Part shown: positions 35,094-46,272 of the stretch, one piece after another
How the letters are laid out: every line of letters begins with the position of its first letter
Position numbering within the stretch: position 1 is the first letter of the stretch
Position numbers and translations under genes: made by a program
Assembly (NCBI GenBank): GCA_002221725.1
Contig: NJFT01000248.1
Location: 1 to 57,281, forward strand
DNA from: Scedosporium boydii
Lineage: Eukaryota > Ascomycota > Sordariomycetes > Microascales > Microascaceae
DNA: 57,281 bases
Reading direction: 5' to 3'
Notes under the pieces: model-generated
Databases searched by the model: none
Seen by the model: only the letters and a program-made list of their open reading frames with translations
Told to the model about the DNA's origin: nothing

Positions 35094-36957
35094 TCACATC
35101 GCCTCGGGAAGAGGGTCCTCGTGCTTAGCTGTGCTTCCCTTTCCTCTCCAGGTGCTGACTGCCGGAATGTTAGCAGGATATCTCACCTCATCCGTACCGT
35201 ACGCTCTCGGTGTGAGCTTGATCAGGGTGTGCAGCGGCACATTCATCCAAGGACTTTGCGCCTGGTCTTTTTTCATGAAATACGCGTAGACGCATCTTAA
35301 TACCGCCTGGTGAGTGATGATGAGAATGTCTTCTGAACGCTCTAGCTCCATGATGATGGGTTCGAGGCGGATGACCACATCACGGTACGACTCTCCGCCA
35401 CGGTATCGATAGTTGTACTTGTCCTCATCTCGGGCCGCGAAGTCCTCCGGGTGCTGGTCTTTGATTTGCTGATATGTGAGACCATCACAAACCCCAGCGT
35501 CTAGTTCATCGAGGGCTTTCCATTGAAGTTGGTTGTAATCGCCAGGAAGAAAACGGGCCGTTGCAATGGTCCGTTTCAGAGTAGATGTCCAAACAGTCAA
35601 AGGTCGGTCATCCTAGATAAAGGAGAAAGTGGGGAAGTGTGTGTTAACGACGCCGAATGAGGTGTACAAAAAAAAAAAAAAAAAAAAGAAGACAATATAC
35701 TTACACCAACGGATTGTCGGACCAAGTCCGGCAGTTTTCTGGCATATTGCTCCCCTCTCGGGGAGAGGCCCGCATCTCCACCAATCTTGCCGTCAAGATT
35801 GTACATCGATTCGCCATGCTAATTGTAAGTTTCGTGTTAGTGAGTTATCCCATAGCACGAACATTGATGTTTGGTTATTGCTGGTTCGCTTGAGCTTGAA
35901 CTGGATAAATAGATGCACAGACACACGCCAAAGAACTCATGAGGTTGGGTGAGATGGAATGAGGAGGAATGAGAGAGGCGGGGAGGCGGGCAAAAGAACA
36001 AGCAAAGTCTTACCCTCGAAAGCCAGACGGATCGCGGACGGATATGCAAATTCATGAGGTAGTAAACGACACGACTTTGCAGGTAGTCAGAAATCCGGTT
36101 GATGATGACCTGCTTGCCGACATCCATGATTTTCAGATACGTAAGGTCATTTTCATCGCCGTCTTCGTCGACAGACTTATACACCTTTTCGTACATGCGG
36201 ATGCGATTTCGGAAATCCTGCGCAGCAGTCTCGGGGTCCTGGCCCTTGTAGTCGGGACTCGTCGTCTTTACATCGCGGATGTTGGCCATGATGAGAGCCT
36301 CATCGTCGCATTTGCTCTCCACAAACAACACCTCAATTCCTTCCTGGTTGCACGTGTCCAAAACCCATCTCCGGCGCTCTTTGGTGGAATTGGTTGCGTC
36401 GAGAATGCCGATTACACCACCCTGCCGGAACCACGCGAGCATGTCGGCAACGGCGGCCTTAGCGGCGGCTCGGCGCTTTTTTTCGCCTTCGGGGTTGGAA
36501 GTGTCGAAAAAGTCGGCCGTCGGGTGAGGGGCATCATTGCGCCGGTAGTTACCGACATTAAAGGTCTTTGCCGGAATTGAAAGCCACTGTAAATACCTCT
36601 GGGCTGAAAACAATAAAAATTAACAGAGTTAGTGACGTATCGATCGAGACATCAACTGATGTCGTACGAATGCGAGCATTTTACAGCCCAAGGCCAGCTG
36701 ATAGTGATCCATAATGACCAGGCAGGAGCCATACGTGGCAGAAATGCTGAGAGCGAAGACCGGAATGTTTCGGGACAGAGGAAAAAAAGAAGGATTCAGA
36801 GGGTGGTAGGTGCGAACCCGTAGTGAAAAGATGGGGGAGGCGAAAAAAACTAACCTTTCTGGGCAATGAAGCTCTTGCCTCGAGCCGGCAAGCCGACCAT
36901 AACCACGCATATTTTGGTGTCCTCAACCTGAACTCCCACTCCGTTAACGCGAGGCAT
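35094..36957 (-). CDS. Bifunctional 6-phosphofructo-2-kinase / fructose-2,6-bisphosphatase
   Basis: Four exons, complement join(35094..35612, 35705..35818, 36014..36603, 36855..36957), 441 aa. The kinase half has the P-loop GLPARGKS (22-29), then KAQRYLQWLSI joined across intron 1, VGNYRR and a DATNST segment. The phosphatase half begins exactly at intron 2: R231 ends one exon and HGES begins the next, rebuilding the RHGES phospho-histidine motif. It continues with STLKRT, the catalytic-type Glu in LDELDAG (about 305) and the second His in ITHQAVLR (about 371). Both sets of catalytic motifs are present, so the enzyme should both make and break fructose-2,6-bisphosphate, the cytosolic regulator of glycolysis. 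There is no long regulatory N-terminus. Intron 3 carries a 20-base T run on the coding strand. Confidence 0.94.
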
Positions 36958-39900
36958 CTTGGCTGAGATACTCCTGGAAAATATGAATAGAAAAGCAAGT
37001 GGAGGATTTTTCCCAGGGAAGGAAGCGGTAAGACTGCTTTCGGGTTGGGACGGACTGCCCCGGAGTATCAAAAGAGATAAAGTGAATTGGGGGCTGACAA
37101 GGGTAGGTTGAGCGGGATAGCGGATGGGTGGTATTGGTGGGGCACTGGCATATGGTGTATGGCGGGGTGTGAAGTCAGAAGAACAGCAGCAATGGCAGAG
37201 ATGACAGGCCTGGCCCTAGCCGGATGGTGATACCAATAGAAGAAATTGAGATAATATGAGGAACGGAGATGGAAGAAGGCGGTCAGGGAAATAGTATGCA
37301 AAAGAGTATGTCTGCAGGTCCCTTAACGCTCAGAGTCCAGTCAAGGAGAAGAACTGGAACTGGTAGAAAGGAGCCAGCCGGACCTGATGGAGATGACTGG
37401 ATTTGGAGAGCAGGAATTGAATGCGAGGTCCCGGCAGAAAAGCGAGGTGAGGAAGTTATTTTAGAAGCTCGGCAGAATGGAGGACTCTCGTTGGACGTCG
37501 TAAGCTTCCGAGAAACGAAGTGTCCAAGTATCGCTTGAAATAGAAGCAGGAAAGAGCGGACTGGGGTCCGGTGTGCCTGGGCCCATCCACAGTCCACGGG
37601 ATTGAGGATAGGTACAGGCACATGCAAAATGGGCTGAGCAGATCTCGGGGCTCGGAAGGCGCAAAATGCGACGGTCACGAGAGACTTAAGAAACGAAGAG
37701 GGCAAAGAAGAACAGGAGGCAAGAGCGAATAGGTGCTCTCGTGTGTGAGGGGAAGGATCGGTCGATTGGGTTTAAGGCTACTTGGTAGACTTTGTGGATC
37801 AGGTGTGGATATGGAATATGGGACTTGGAAGCAGCGACTTGGACCCGGAAAGCAATAATGAGTAATGGATCCAAGTCCAAGTCTCGTGCGGTGCGGCTTT
37901 GGTGCGTGGCGGATTGGGACAAGGGCCAAGACCACGGACAATGAATGATGGAGTGTCCAATCTGGGTGCGGGTACGGCTGTGGGCTAGATGAGCTGAGGG
38001 CGAATTGTTTCTGCTCCACAGTGTTGGCATGAGGCAGCGTGAGGCAGAGTGAGGCAACAAAATGGTCGGGTATTCCAATGATGGAAGGGAGAGCCGAGCT
38101 AGTCGGATACAAGGCAAATGTATCACAACTTAGTTTGCCAGGACTCATCAAGTGTCTGAAATCTCAACTGAAATCTCCTTGACATGCCCGCCGCATTATA
38201 AGTTGCCCACTCCAATCCTCAATTGATACTCAGAAGACCGCCAGAACTCATAGAGTTTAAGGCTTGTTGTATAGTCTGTACTTCGTATGTGTTGCACTCC
38301 TGCCTTGACGCTATCGGGAGCACGCATCCGTTTTATTAACTCGGGATGGTTCAATAGATAAAGCGCGGATGAGGAAAAGCAAGACCACTCAAGAACAAGG
38401 ACAGACACTCTCGTCCCGCTATTGGGACTTCAATCTAGCCAGCCACTAAACCCTAAGAAATGCACCAACAGACGGGCGACGTGCGATACTTGCCTTCTCA
38501 ACAATGCTCACTGACGCCAAGGACAAGCAAGATCACCGAGCGCAGCCGGAGAAACACTCGTAGCCCGAAGCACATGGTCTATTTAAAGACAGTCTGTTGC
38601 ACAATGCACATGTCAAGGCAGGGGAACATGCGTACTCAAGCATGACGATGATAGAAAAAGCACCTTTCTTTGCGACGTGGATAGGAGGGGCATGATGAAA
38701 ATACTAATGAAGGGTACCGGCAGACTGGCGAGAGAGGATCGATGACAGGGACGTCCAGGGCGATGCAGCCAAGCCAGTGCCACTGGAATTATCAATTGGG
38801 ATTGGCGACACCCCGCATTGATAGAGCTCAAGTGACACTAGTGACGTTTTAGTTTGCTCCAGACTTTCCAACGAAGATCAAGATACTCTCCCCCAGGCCA
38901 GCGATGGACTGTTTTCCCCGACTAGTTTTTGCAACCATTGAATCAGGTTTCAACAAAAGTCTGGGGTCCCTTTGTTTCCAGGGCTCTCAATCACGGAAAG
39001 AAGAAGGATCGGCGTGGCACTGCATGCACGATGAAGAAACGCCGTTTCTCAAACCATTGACCGAATCTAGGATCGATCGATCCCTACCCACTTGTGGCAA
39101 AGGAGGGGAGGGCGTGACGTATACTTGGTGGGCGATCCCCAGCCGTTACCAGACAACATTCCAAGGAGTCTTTCCGACCCTTCTAATGATACCTCAATGC
39201 TCTCGCCAAATCTGGCAACCAGTCACTCGACATGTTCCAACGACCGCTTTCGGCACGTTGCGGAACCTGATTTGCAAGAAGGGCGAGGGGAGTTGGGGGT
39301 ATGCAGGCTCCGCTGCCATCCGTCGGTAAATCGGGCAGTCCTTCCACTCGAAGTATCCCCTCGCTGACTTGATATGCAATCGAGAAGAGAAATGACATTG
39401 AACAAGCAGAAAGATATTAACTTACCCGGGAAAAGCTCCAGGTATTCGACCGGTCGCGGCGCAGTGGCGGCCCTGCAGCAACACCGAACATTTTTTATGG
39501 TCGTTTAATCCTGTGCTGTTTCTCTAATCCGACAATCGGCGTTCCCTCTTCAGGGAATAAGGGTGTATTATAATACTGATATGTGTTTCTCTGTCAGTGT
39601 TCCAAGAAAAGAAAACTTGAAGTCGAAATCCCCGCGCGCAATAAAGAAGGAGTTGCAATTCTTCTTCTGCGCTCTGGGGCTAGGGGTTCTTTTTCTCTTG
39701 GAGATCACCCACGCGATGGCAAATTGGCAATCGAAATCGTCCAGTCAAGCAAGCATCCGCTCGCACGTGAAATCTGACAACGTTGTTTCTTGGGTTCCTG
39801 GTCCGTTCGCATGCGGTTCTGGGGTTTAAGATGTTCTGGGGAGTGAAGGAGAGGGCTGTCCTCCGTTTGGTGGCGTGAGCAAGATGGAAAAGAAAGCAGA

Positions 39901-40685
39901 TGGAAGAAAACGAAAAAGTTGGCAAGATCCAAGAAAAAAAACCGACGATTCGATGAGGCTTCTTGTATGTCGGTTCGTGTTGCTAAGCGATGTGAGTAAT
40001 ATCGATCGATCGCCTCATCGCCCGGACCCGTGGCAGTCAGATGTCCCCCAGTGGTGTGGACAAGCGCGTGTGCCCTTTTTGGCCCGGCCCAACCTCGCGG
40101 ACTTGGGCTTGGAATTGATAAAAGCTCCGTAAAAACAGGCGAGGAATTGGTCAGAGTTTCTGTCGTTTCAGCCGTTGGGTTTTCCGCAGTCAAGTCACGA
40201 TACTATTCAATGCGCAGGTTCTGACTCCTGGTTTACGAAGAAGACGCCTGGGGAAATTGCAAGCCAATGGCTCGTGTCATTGTCTAATCAAAGAAATGAT
40301 CATTCCTTATCATTGACATGGCTCCCAAAGTCCGCCTGACTTGCCTCGCCTTCTCTCCTATTCCAGAGCTTGTTACGAGGCACCAATTGAGCGGAATCGC
40401 CGAGTGGGAGTCATCTTGACAAGCTGCCCTGTCAATGAGCTTGAGCCCCCCACGTCTGTTCCGGCAATAAAAGAGCAAGCATTTTTCATTGAGTCTTCAA
40501 TGCAGCCAACCGACCTCCCGTCCAGCCCGAAAACTATGACGCAATTAACCTCAGTCAAAAATCACAAAAGAAATTAGCCCGTTGGTCACCAGCCCGCCAC
40601 AACCTCCTTCATCTCATCTCCCAAATCCAATCACACCTATCGACGGACAAGCTGAGAAGCATCAATGATCTGAGGCAATCAGCCA
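36958..40685. other. 3.7-kb intergenic region
   Basis: No supported gene. The left part should be the promoter and leader of the PFK-2/FBPase-2 gene. One TACTTCGTA copy lies at 38279. Open frames such as 38904-39329 show no motifs, no splice partners and unremarkable composition. The right end is the 3' flank of the aspartic protease. Confidence 0.5.
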
Positions 40686-42194
40686 CTAATCGCGCGAGTA
40701 GAAACGCATCTGCGCGGCCCCTACATCGAACACGGCGACCACGTTTTGGAGAAAAACTGATCCGAGGATATAAGGCCCGGCTCCCCCATTTGTAATACCG
40801 AGCATACAAAGGCCAAAAGTAGACTCCTTGATTCTCTGGTATATCAGGTCCGCTGGGTTAATCCAGAAGTGAGCCCCGTTGATAATGACCGCAAGGCGAG
40901 GTGCCACGGCATCGCAGGGCACGAAGTAAGAGTTGTACTGCCACATATAAACCGCCACTGGCTCGAACGAGTGTGCGATCGCGTCGGCGAGGGCTAAATA
41001 CAGGACAGGAAAGTTAGTCGAAACGCCGAAGTGTACATCTGCGCATTGTTGAGAACAACTTCATTCATTTCATGGAGAAACCTACACTGGGGGAGGTGCA
41101 TCAATGTCGTCCCTGTATCCACGATGTAGAGATACTTGGTGAAATCAGCTGCGTGGCCATACTGGATTCCATCTACAACTATGGTGTAAAACGAATATTG
41201 GAAGTTGAGCGGCTCCTCAAGCCCAGCAACGTTCGCCTGGCGCAAAATGGGTCAATACAGACTTTGGAGATGGCCAGACATCGCACGTGGGAATCGGACT
41301 CACAATCAGGATATCGGTTACCGCCGTCGTCCTCCCGGACCAACGAACGGGCGGTATACCGCCCCATCCAATCATGCCAGCGGAGGAGTTTCTCTCGATG
41401 GCCACGGCGAAGAGAGGGTCAACCAAGCCCTGGGAAACCATTGTCGAAAAGAAGGGAGAATAGCTCTTTTTGTACGCCATTCTCTCGTCCCCAACGGGCC
41501 CGGAATATGCACTCGTTAGAGCAGGATAGGCCAGGCCAAGTATCCCGTTCGTGATGTTGTTTCCATTCCAGTACGTATAGTTTGCGAGACCGCAGAGCTG
41601 CTTCTCGACGGTGATTCCGGCAACGGATATATCACTCCGCCCCAGGGGACCCGAGACGGCCTCTCCAGAACCATAGCCGAGCTTGAAGTGTAACTGTGGG
41701 TCTTCGCCGTATCGGAAATTCTCGATGAGGTCGGGTCCCCAGGCACAGTTCTCCACCGAGTCTACCGGGGCATCGAACCGAGAGACGCAGCTATGGTTGG
41801 CTCGGACGGCAAAGGTGTCGCTGCTTCCCGTGTCGAAGATGAGCCAGAGAGGCTGGTCGTCCCACTCAACTTGGAGGGCGTATTGAGTCGAAAAGTCCAA
41901 CAGCGCGGTAACGTTCTGGTAATAGCCACCACCGGGAGTTTTCGATCTCGCAGCCCGAAGTGCACTAGCTGCTGAGCGGCTCGCTGTCTTTGCTTTGACG
42001 GATTTGATTTCTTGATAGTGCACGGCTGGGCCATCTACAGATGGTGCTCTCATGGCTGTTGCCCGATGGAATGACACGCTCTTGAGAGGGCTGGACAGGT
42101 CTATGGGGAGTCCTTTGTCGACGTTCATCGCCGTGGTGCTCCCGAGGCCCAGCAAAAGGACACATAGAGCTGAGGGTAACGAGGAGAGAACCAT
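40686..42194 (-). CDS. Secreted pepsin-like aspartic protease (family A1)
   Basis: Three exons, complement join(40686..40993, 41086..41236, 41304..42194), 449 aa; introns of 67 and 92 nt with donors GTGAGT and GTAGGT. The N-terminus is a signal peptide (ALCVLLLGLGSTTA), followed by a propeptide of roughly 65-70 residues with Ser/Ala/Arg-rich processing-like sites. The two catalytic motifs are DTGSS (121-125) and DTGTT (337-341). Several N-glycosylation sequons (NVT, NHS, NYT, NSS) are visible. There is no C-terminal GPI-type tail, so release to the medium or vacuole is likely. An intron falls just after the second Asp motif. The exact subfamily is not determined; lineage-specific fungal A1 proteases vary a lot outside the motifs. 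Confidence 0.93.
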
Positions 42195-43611
42195 GATGGC
42201 GGGGACAAATTATGAGGCAGGTGACACGATAGGGGGGATTGAACCGGAGGCATTCACTGTTACTACTTTCAACAAGGCGACGGACAACATAACTATTTAA
42301 AAGCGAGTTCCTATACACCTAACACGGGCAGCAGTATCCCCTGAGGATGAAGGGCTGGGCGATGCTCCAGAGCCTGATACAACGATCCACTGATTTGCTC
42401 CGTCACCCTCGGGAGCCACCAGATGGACCAGGAAACCTGGAAACAGAGGAAGCACACGCGGGAAGGTGCTTGGCAAGCTCTCAATGAGATGGTGTTTAGG
42501 CGGCCTCATGCATGCTGCGGGATTGACAGTGGCAGCTGTGAAATATACGAAGGCAATCAAGTCTAGAGTATGGCCGAGATTGCAGGATCGTGGCCGGCTC
42601 GAGACACGATGATAATCCGCCGATATCACGATGATACGACAGGAAGTTAGAAACGTTTGACTCGGTCTGCAATAGGTATTCTCGAAGGCAGACACAAAGT
42701 CTCCAATCTTCCCCTCGGCATTCCAACCCGGCTATGGATTGTGCGTCTACTTCCCGCTTATAGACTTTCAAATTGTATGCTGTGTCTTGCTGTTCCAGTT
42801 ACAAACGTCTTGACGGAGCCGGTAGACTCTTGGCTTGGCTTGGTCACATTAACCCGTTTTGTGATGCCTCCGTCGCGCTCACTATCGAAGGCACCTTTCG
42901 ACTCTTCCGTTGATCTTTGGTATAGAGCTTTCGTTACTATTTCTTACATATCAGGGTGGAAACTCCTTGGTGCGAGTAACTAATGTAAGGACGTGTAGAG
43001 ACAGGCGATCTCTCGATCAGATAAGGTGCAGACATCAAACGGCGTCTTGCCAGTACCTACAGTGAAGCGTCGAATTCGAGGACAGTTCCGAAGAAAGCAT
43101 TCCCATCTAAACACGAAATTCCGAGTAACCATGTCGGCTCCCCATTCTTGTTTGAGATCAAGTGTGTATTTCCGATTGTGATACCAATACCCAACGACAT
43201 GACCGATATTCGTCTCGCACGCGGGATGTTTATGAATCGTTCACCCGTCAAGGAGCCTTGGCGGTCTCAAAACTACCCGGCCTGCAGTCTCGCGTATAGC
43301 ATGTCTTACCAAGGCCCGGCATGGCAAACAAAAATGGCCTTGTGAGATCGGGCATGGCGAATTCTGCTCCTCGTGGCAGCTTTACGCGGCTTCTGCGCCT
43401 ACCAAAGGCGTCAACTTACACACGGGGACAGATCCTCAGATGTCTATGAGAACTTGGTAACACTCGATCCAGCAACCGAGTGCCGCTTTTGAATTTTGGT
43501 GATTTCAGACGAGGGATTCAGTTTTGACGCCCACATAATCAAGAGGATGTTGTTCTGCCGACTGGCCTTCAACTTGAAAGTGTCTGGTTACCTATTTCGC
43601 GCCTCTTAATA

Positions 43612-43759
43612 GGGAAAAAAAAGACACCCCCAAAAAAAAGGAAATAAGAGAAGAAGAGAAGGAGAAGGAAAAAAGCAAAAATAAAAACGAACGAAGTGAA
43701 AAACGAAAGGGCGGGGGGCAAGAAAGGGAAGCCAAAAATAGGAAAAAGGCAAAAACAGA
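43612..43759. repeat. Purine-rich low-complexity tract beside the tRNA gene
   Basis: About 150 bp of almost pure A and G on the plus strand, with several A runs of five or more. It lies directly 3' of the minus-strand tRNA-Gln, and the first T runs on that strand supply the likely Pol III stop. Confidence 0.8.
43751..43755 (-). terminator. Probable Pol III terminator of tRNA-Gln
   Basis: Five T residues on the minus strand, four bases after the discriminator base of the tRNA. Further T runs follow in the purine-rich tract. Confidence 0.6.
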
Positions 43760-43840
43760 AGGTCTAACCAGGATTCGAACCTGGGCTTACGGAAGTCTCG
43801 TTTCAGAATCCGACGTCCTAACCAACTAGACCATTAGACC
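43760..43840 (-). tRNA. tRNA-Gln (anticodon CTG) with 8-nt intron
   Basis: Acceptor stem GGTCTAA/TTAGACC is perfect. The D arm is GTCT...GGAC, and the T arm is CCAGG-TTCGAAT-CCTGG. The anticodon region reads TCGGATTCTGA, giving CTG after the conserved T33. The arm closes with TCCG only if about 8 nt (AACGAGAC) after position 37 are removed, the standard site of nuclear tRNA introns. The discriminator base is T, as in yeast tRNA-Gln. The outermost anticodon-stem pair is a T-T mismatch in this fold. Discriminator included in the coordinates; CCA is not encoded. Confidence 0.85.
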
Positions 43841-44312
43841 TTGGTATGATTCGTTGAGGGATACCAGTCTTCGTGTGGCTCAAAAACCTCATACCTCGGC
43901 ACGAAATTGGTCAGAATGAAATCAGCCAAACTCGGAAACCGTTGCTGGATGGATGTTCAGTGCGTGCTTGGACTTGGCATTCCAAGAATGAGTAGGAGGG
44001 TGATTATCCGGCGGCTTGGGACCCTATTCGCTCACAGATTTTAATAATGACTCTGCAATACCAAGAACGGAGCCGGCGCAATTCTTGTTAGTGAAATCCG
44101 CCGGAACATCGACTCCAAGTCTGTCTCGGTATGTACAGGACTTCCTCCTCCGTGAAGTCATTCCTATGTCTGGCCTTTCTCTTATAACTTCCTCCATTAC
44201 AGCCAGCCGGCTCCGCTCAATAGAACAATCTTATTGTTCCAATAAAAAATTATTTAAAAAAAAAACCATCTCCTTAAAACCGGTGTTGTTCATCCGTTGA
44301 GCCAGCACCACA

Positions 44313-45173
44313 ATGGCATCCAACGTTCCAGCAACTGCAGGCCGACAGCCTCTCGATGGGTTTGATAAACTTTCACCGTCTGCCTTCCTTTACAAGCCCG
44401 AGGATGCCGTACCAGACCCTACTTCTCCCAAGCTAATTGCCCTGTTCGCCTGGATGGCAGCGCAGGACGCGCACATTGCCAAGTACATCGTCGGCTACCA
44501 GGCCATGTATCCCTCGTCCGCAATCCTGCTCGTCAAAGCCCCGATGGAGAACGTGTTCCGAGTGGCCAAGGCTAGGACAGAAGTCGAACCGGCCGTTCCG
44601 GCAATGAAGGCAATCCTCAGCGACGCTAACTCTTCAGAAGACGAGGACAAGCCCGAGTTGTTACTCCATGTCTTCTCGAATGGCGGATGCATCATGTTCA
44701 GTCACTTCTTCAAGATCTTCGAAGGCGAGGTCAGCGCAGGAGATAAACGCCCACGCTTCCCCACGCACATATCCATCATGGACTCATGTCCGGGCCATTT
44801 CGACTGGGGCCGAACCTACAAGGCGCTAGCGCAGCCGCTGCCGAACTGGATGGGGCCGCTCGTGCACCTCGTCGTCTTCGGATTCGTGGTGTATTACTGG
44901 TTTGCGGAGCCGGTGGCCGCGAACAGGGGTAAGATGGGCAGGGTTATGAATGCAGATGAGGTGATTGCGGCGACGGTGAGGAGGGTGTACGTGTGTAGCG
45001 ATGGGGATGAGATGGTTGCTGTGGAGGATGTGGAGGAGCATCGGGATGAGGCGGAGGGGAAGGGGTTGGATGTGAGGCTTGAGAATTTTGGGGGCAGCCC
45101 GCATGTTGCGCATTTGAGGACTGATGGGAAGAGGTATTGGGGCATTGTAAGGGATATTTGGGAAGGTTGGTAA
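44313..45173 (+). CDS. TMEM53/PaxU-like (DUF829) alpha/beta-hydrolase-fold protein
   Basis: Single exon, 286 aa, start in ACAATGG context. The sequence follows the DUF829 pattern: a first strand LIALFAWMAAQDAHIAKY, then YPSSAILLVKAP, a nucleophile-elbow-like HVFSNGG (about 118-124), SIMDSCPGHFDW, a hydrophobic segment near residues 187-200, and late acidic and His residues (CSDGDEMV, SPHVAHL). The family includes animal TMEM53 of the nuclear envelope and PaxU of indole-diterpene clusters. The catalytic function of PaxU-like proteins is not firmly known. No prenyltransferase, oxidase or other biosynthetic gene is nearby, so a role in secondary metabolism is not supported here; a membrane-associated housekeeping role is equally possible. 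Confidence 0.85.
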   Translation: MASNVPATAGRQPLDGFDKLSPSAFLYKPEDAVPDPTSPKLIALFAWMAAQDAHIAKYIVGYQAMYPSSAILLVKAPMENVFRVAKARTEVEPAVPAMKAILSDANSSEDEDKPELLLHVFSNGGCIMFSHFFKIFEGEVSAGDKRPRFPTHISIMDSCPGHFDWGRTYKALAQPLPNWMGPLVHLVVFGFVVYYWFAEPVAANRGKMGRVMNADEVIAATVRRVYVCSDGDEMVAVEDVEEHRDEAEGKGLDVRLENFGGSPHVAHLRTDGKRYWGIVRDIWEGW

Positions 45174-45742
45174 CGGGGTGAAACCATTGGGGGCTCGGGG
45201 AAGTGTAGGAAATGCTGTTTGGATGAGCGATTGCATAATTCTTTGATAGAGCGATGTTCCGGATATCCTTTCATTTTCCTTTCTTTTATTTTCTTTTTTA
45301 TATTTCTTTGACTTGAAATGGGCTGTCTCTTTATCTTGCTGCCTTCTGGATAAAACGTATTCAGCGTTGAGTTTGTGTATACCCACAGTCTTTGTAGATA
45401 CGAAGAAGGACATGTCATTTGCTCGCATCAAGTTTCGTTTACAAGGAGAAGGAAACTCCAAAGTCTCTTTGTCGACATCGCATATATACAGAAACTCGCC
45501 GCCCGCGGGTGGTCCAGACGGCAACAAGTCCGTCGAAACTCGCAACAATACGACCGTCATCGATCGAGAGTTGAGCAGAAGACAAGCAAAGAAAATTAAT
45601 AACCGCCGCGATGTTCCTCCAAATCAACATCCGCTCCCGGGCTTGCGACCACGAGCGATACCAAGCCCTCTTTCTATGTCGAAAGCCGGGACAACAGGCT
45701 TCTAGCCTGCCCCTAGAACCCCAAAGCACGTCTGATGAATGA

Positions 45743-45955
45743 GAAACACATCTACTAGCTCAGCGCGGGGGTAAGGGCGGCGAATGGCTGGACATGGACG
45801 GGCTGCCATTGGATGCGCCCATCTTTGTACTCGACGGCCTTGTGTCAAAGGTGGTGGGGGGCCCATTGCGACGGGTAGATGACCAGGAGATCAAGGTCCT
45901 CGTTGTGGAGCAGACGGCAAGTGTCCAGGGTGCGCCAGGATGGAGAGGGAGATGA
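45743..45955 (+). other. Coding-like open frame without a start, possible pseudogene
   Basis: Seventy codons from a TGA to the next TGA. The middle reads like a folded protein (GEWLDMDGLPLDAP, FVLDGLVSKVVGG, DDQEIKVLVVEQ). It has no obvious ATG or acceptor that would make it a proper exon. Its end overlaps a +1-shifted hydrophobic frame beginning at 45940, which might be the remainder of one disrupted gene. I do not recognise a family. Confidence 0.25.
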
Positions 45956-46122
45956 TGAAGACTATAATAATGCGAGCCGGCTTTTTGCGGGGGCTTTTGT
46001 TTGGACTATTTCTATATTTCCTTGCGCTTCTCTCGGCCTGCTATGGCGCTCCTCGGGTCGCCGTCGTCTCTGCACTGGTAGGAGGTTTCTTCATCCTTTG
46101 TTGTAATCCTCTTTCAAAGTAG
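45940..46122 (+). other. Possible small two-helix membrane ORF
   Basis: Sixty codons starting MEREMMKTII. Two hydrophobic stretches (GLLFGLFLYFLALLSACYG and VAVVSALVGGFFILCC) would each span a membrane, and the frame ends CNPLSK. Size and context leave open a micro-protein, the tail of a broken gene, or chance. It ends where the inverted-repeat element begins. Confidence 0.25.
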
Positions 46123-46272
46123 GTGTTAAACGTTAGGGCGAGATTTTTGCGCCACCACCCGACATATACTCCTTAAATACAAAAGATTAGAGGGTATGGC
46201 CATTCAGCACTTGAGGTGGGATATCAATGTCGGGCGGTGGCCCTGAGATCTCGCACTAACATTTAGCACCCG
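46120..46272. mobile_element. MITE-like element with 46-bp terminal inverted repeats
   Basis: The arms at 46120-46165 and 46227-46272 match at 36 of 46 positions when one is reverse-complemented, sharing blocks such as GCGAGAT, TAAA, GTTAG and CCCGACAT. A 61-bp spacer separates them. Seven of the ten mismatches are C/T or A/G transitions. No target-site duplication is evident and no coding capacity exists, so a decayed non-autonomous DNA element is the best reading. A structured regulatory hairpin is the alternative. Confidence 0.55.

Larger units (their letters stand above)
42195..44312. other. Intergenic region holding one tRNA gene
   Basis: Apart from the tRNA-Gln gene (43760-43840) and the purine-rich tract next to it, I see no gene. 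The left end should be the protease promoter. Short frames at 42657-42983 and 43057-43251 look like chance. Confidence 0.5.

Noticed and set aside
39705..40193. 162-residue minus-strand frame
   Set aside because: Begins at TTG, is low-complexity, and shows no domain or splice partner.
44313..45173. PaxU-like gene as part of an indole-diterpene cluster
   Set aside because: No prenyltransferase, cyclase, monooxygenase or P450 gene is in the neighbourhood, and the family is also widespread outside such clusters.
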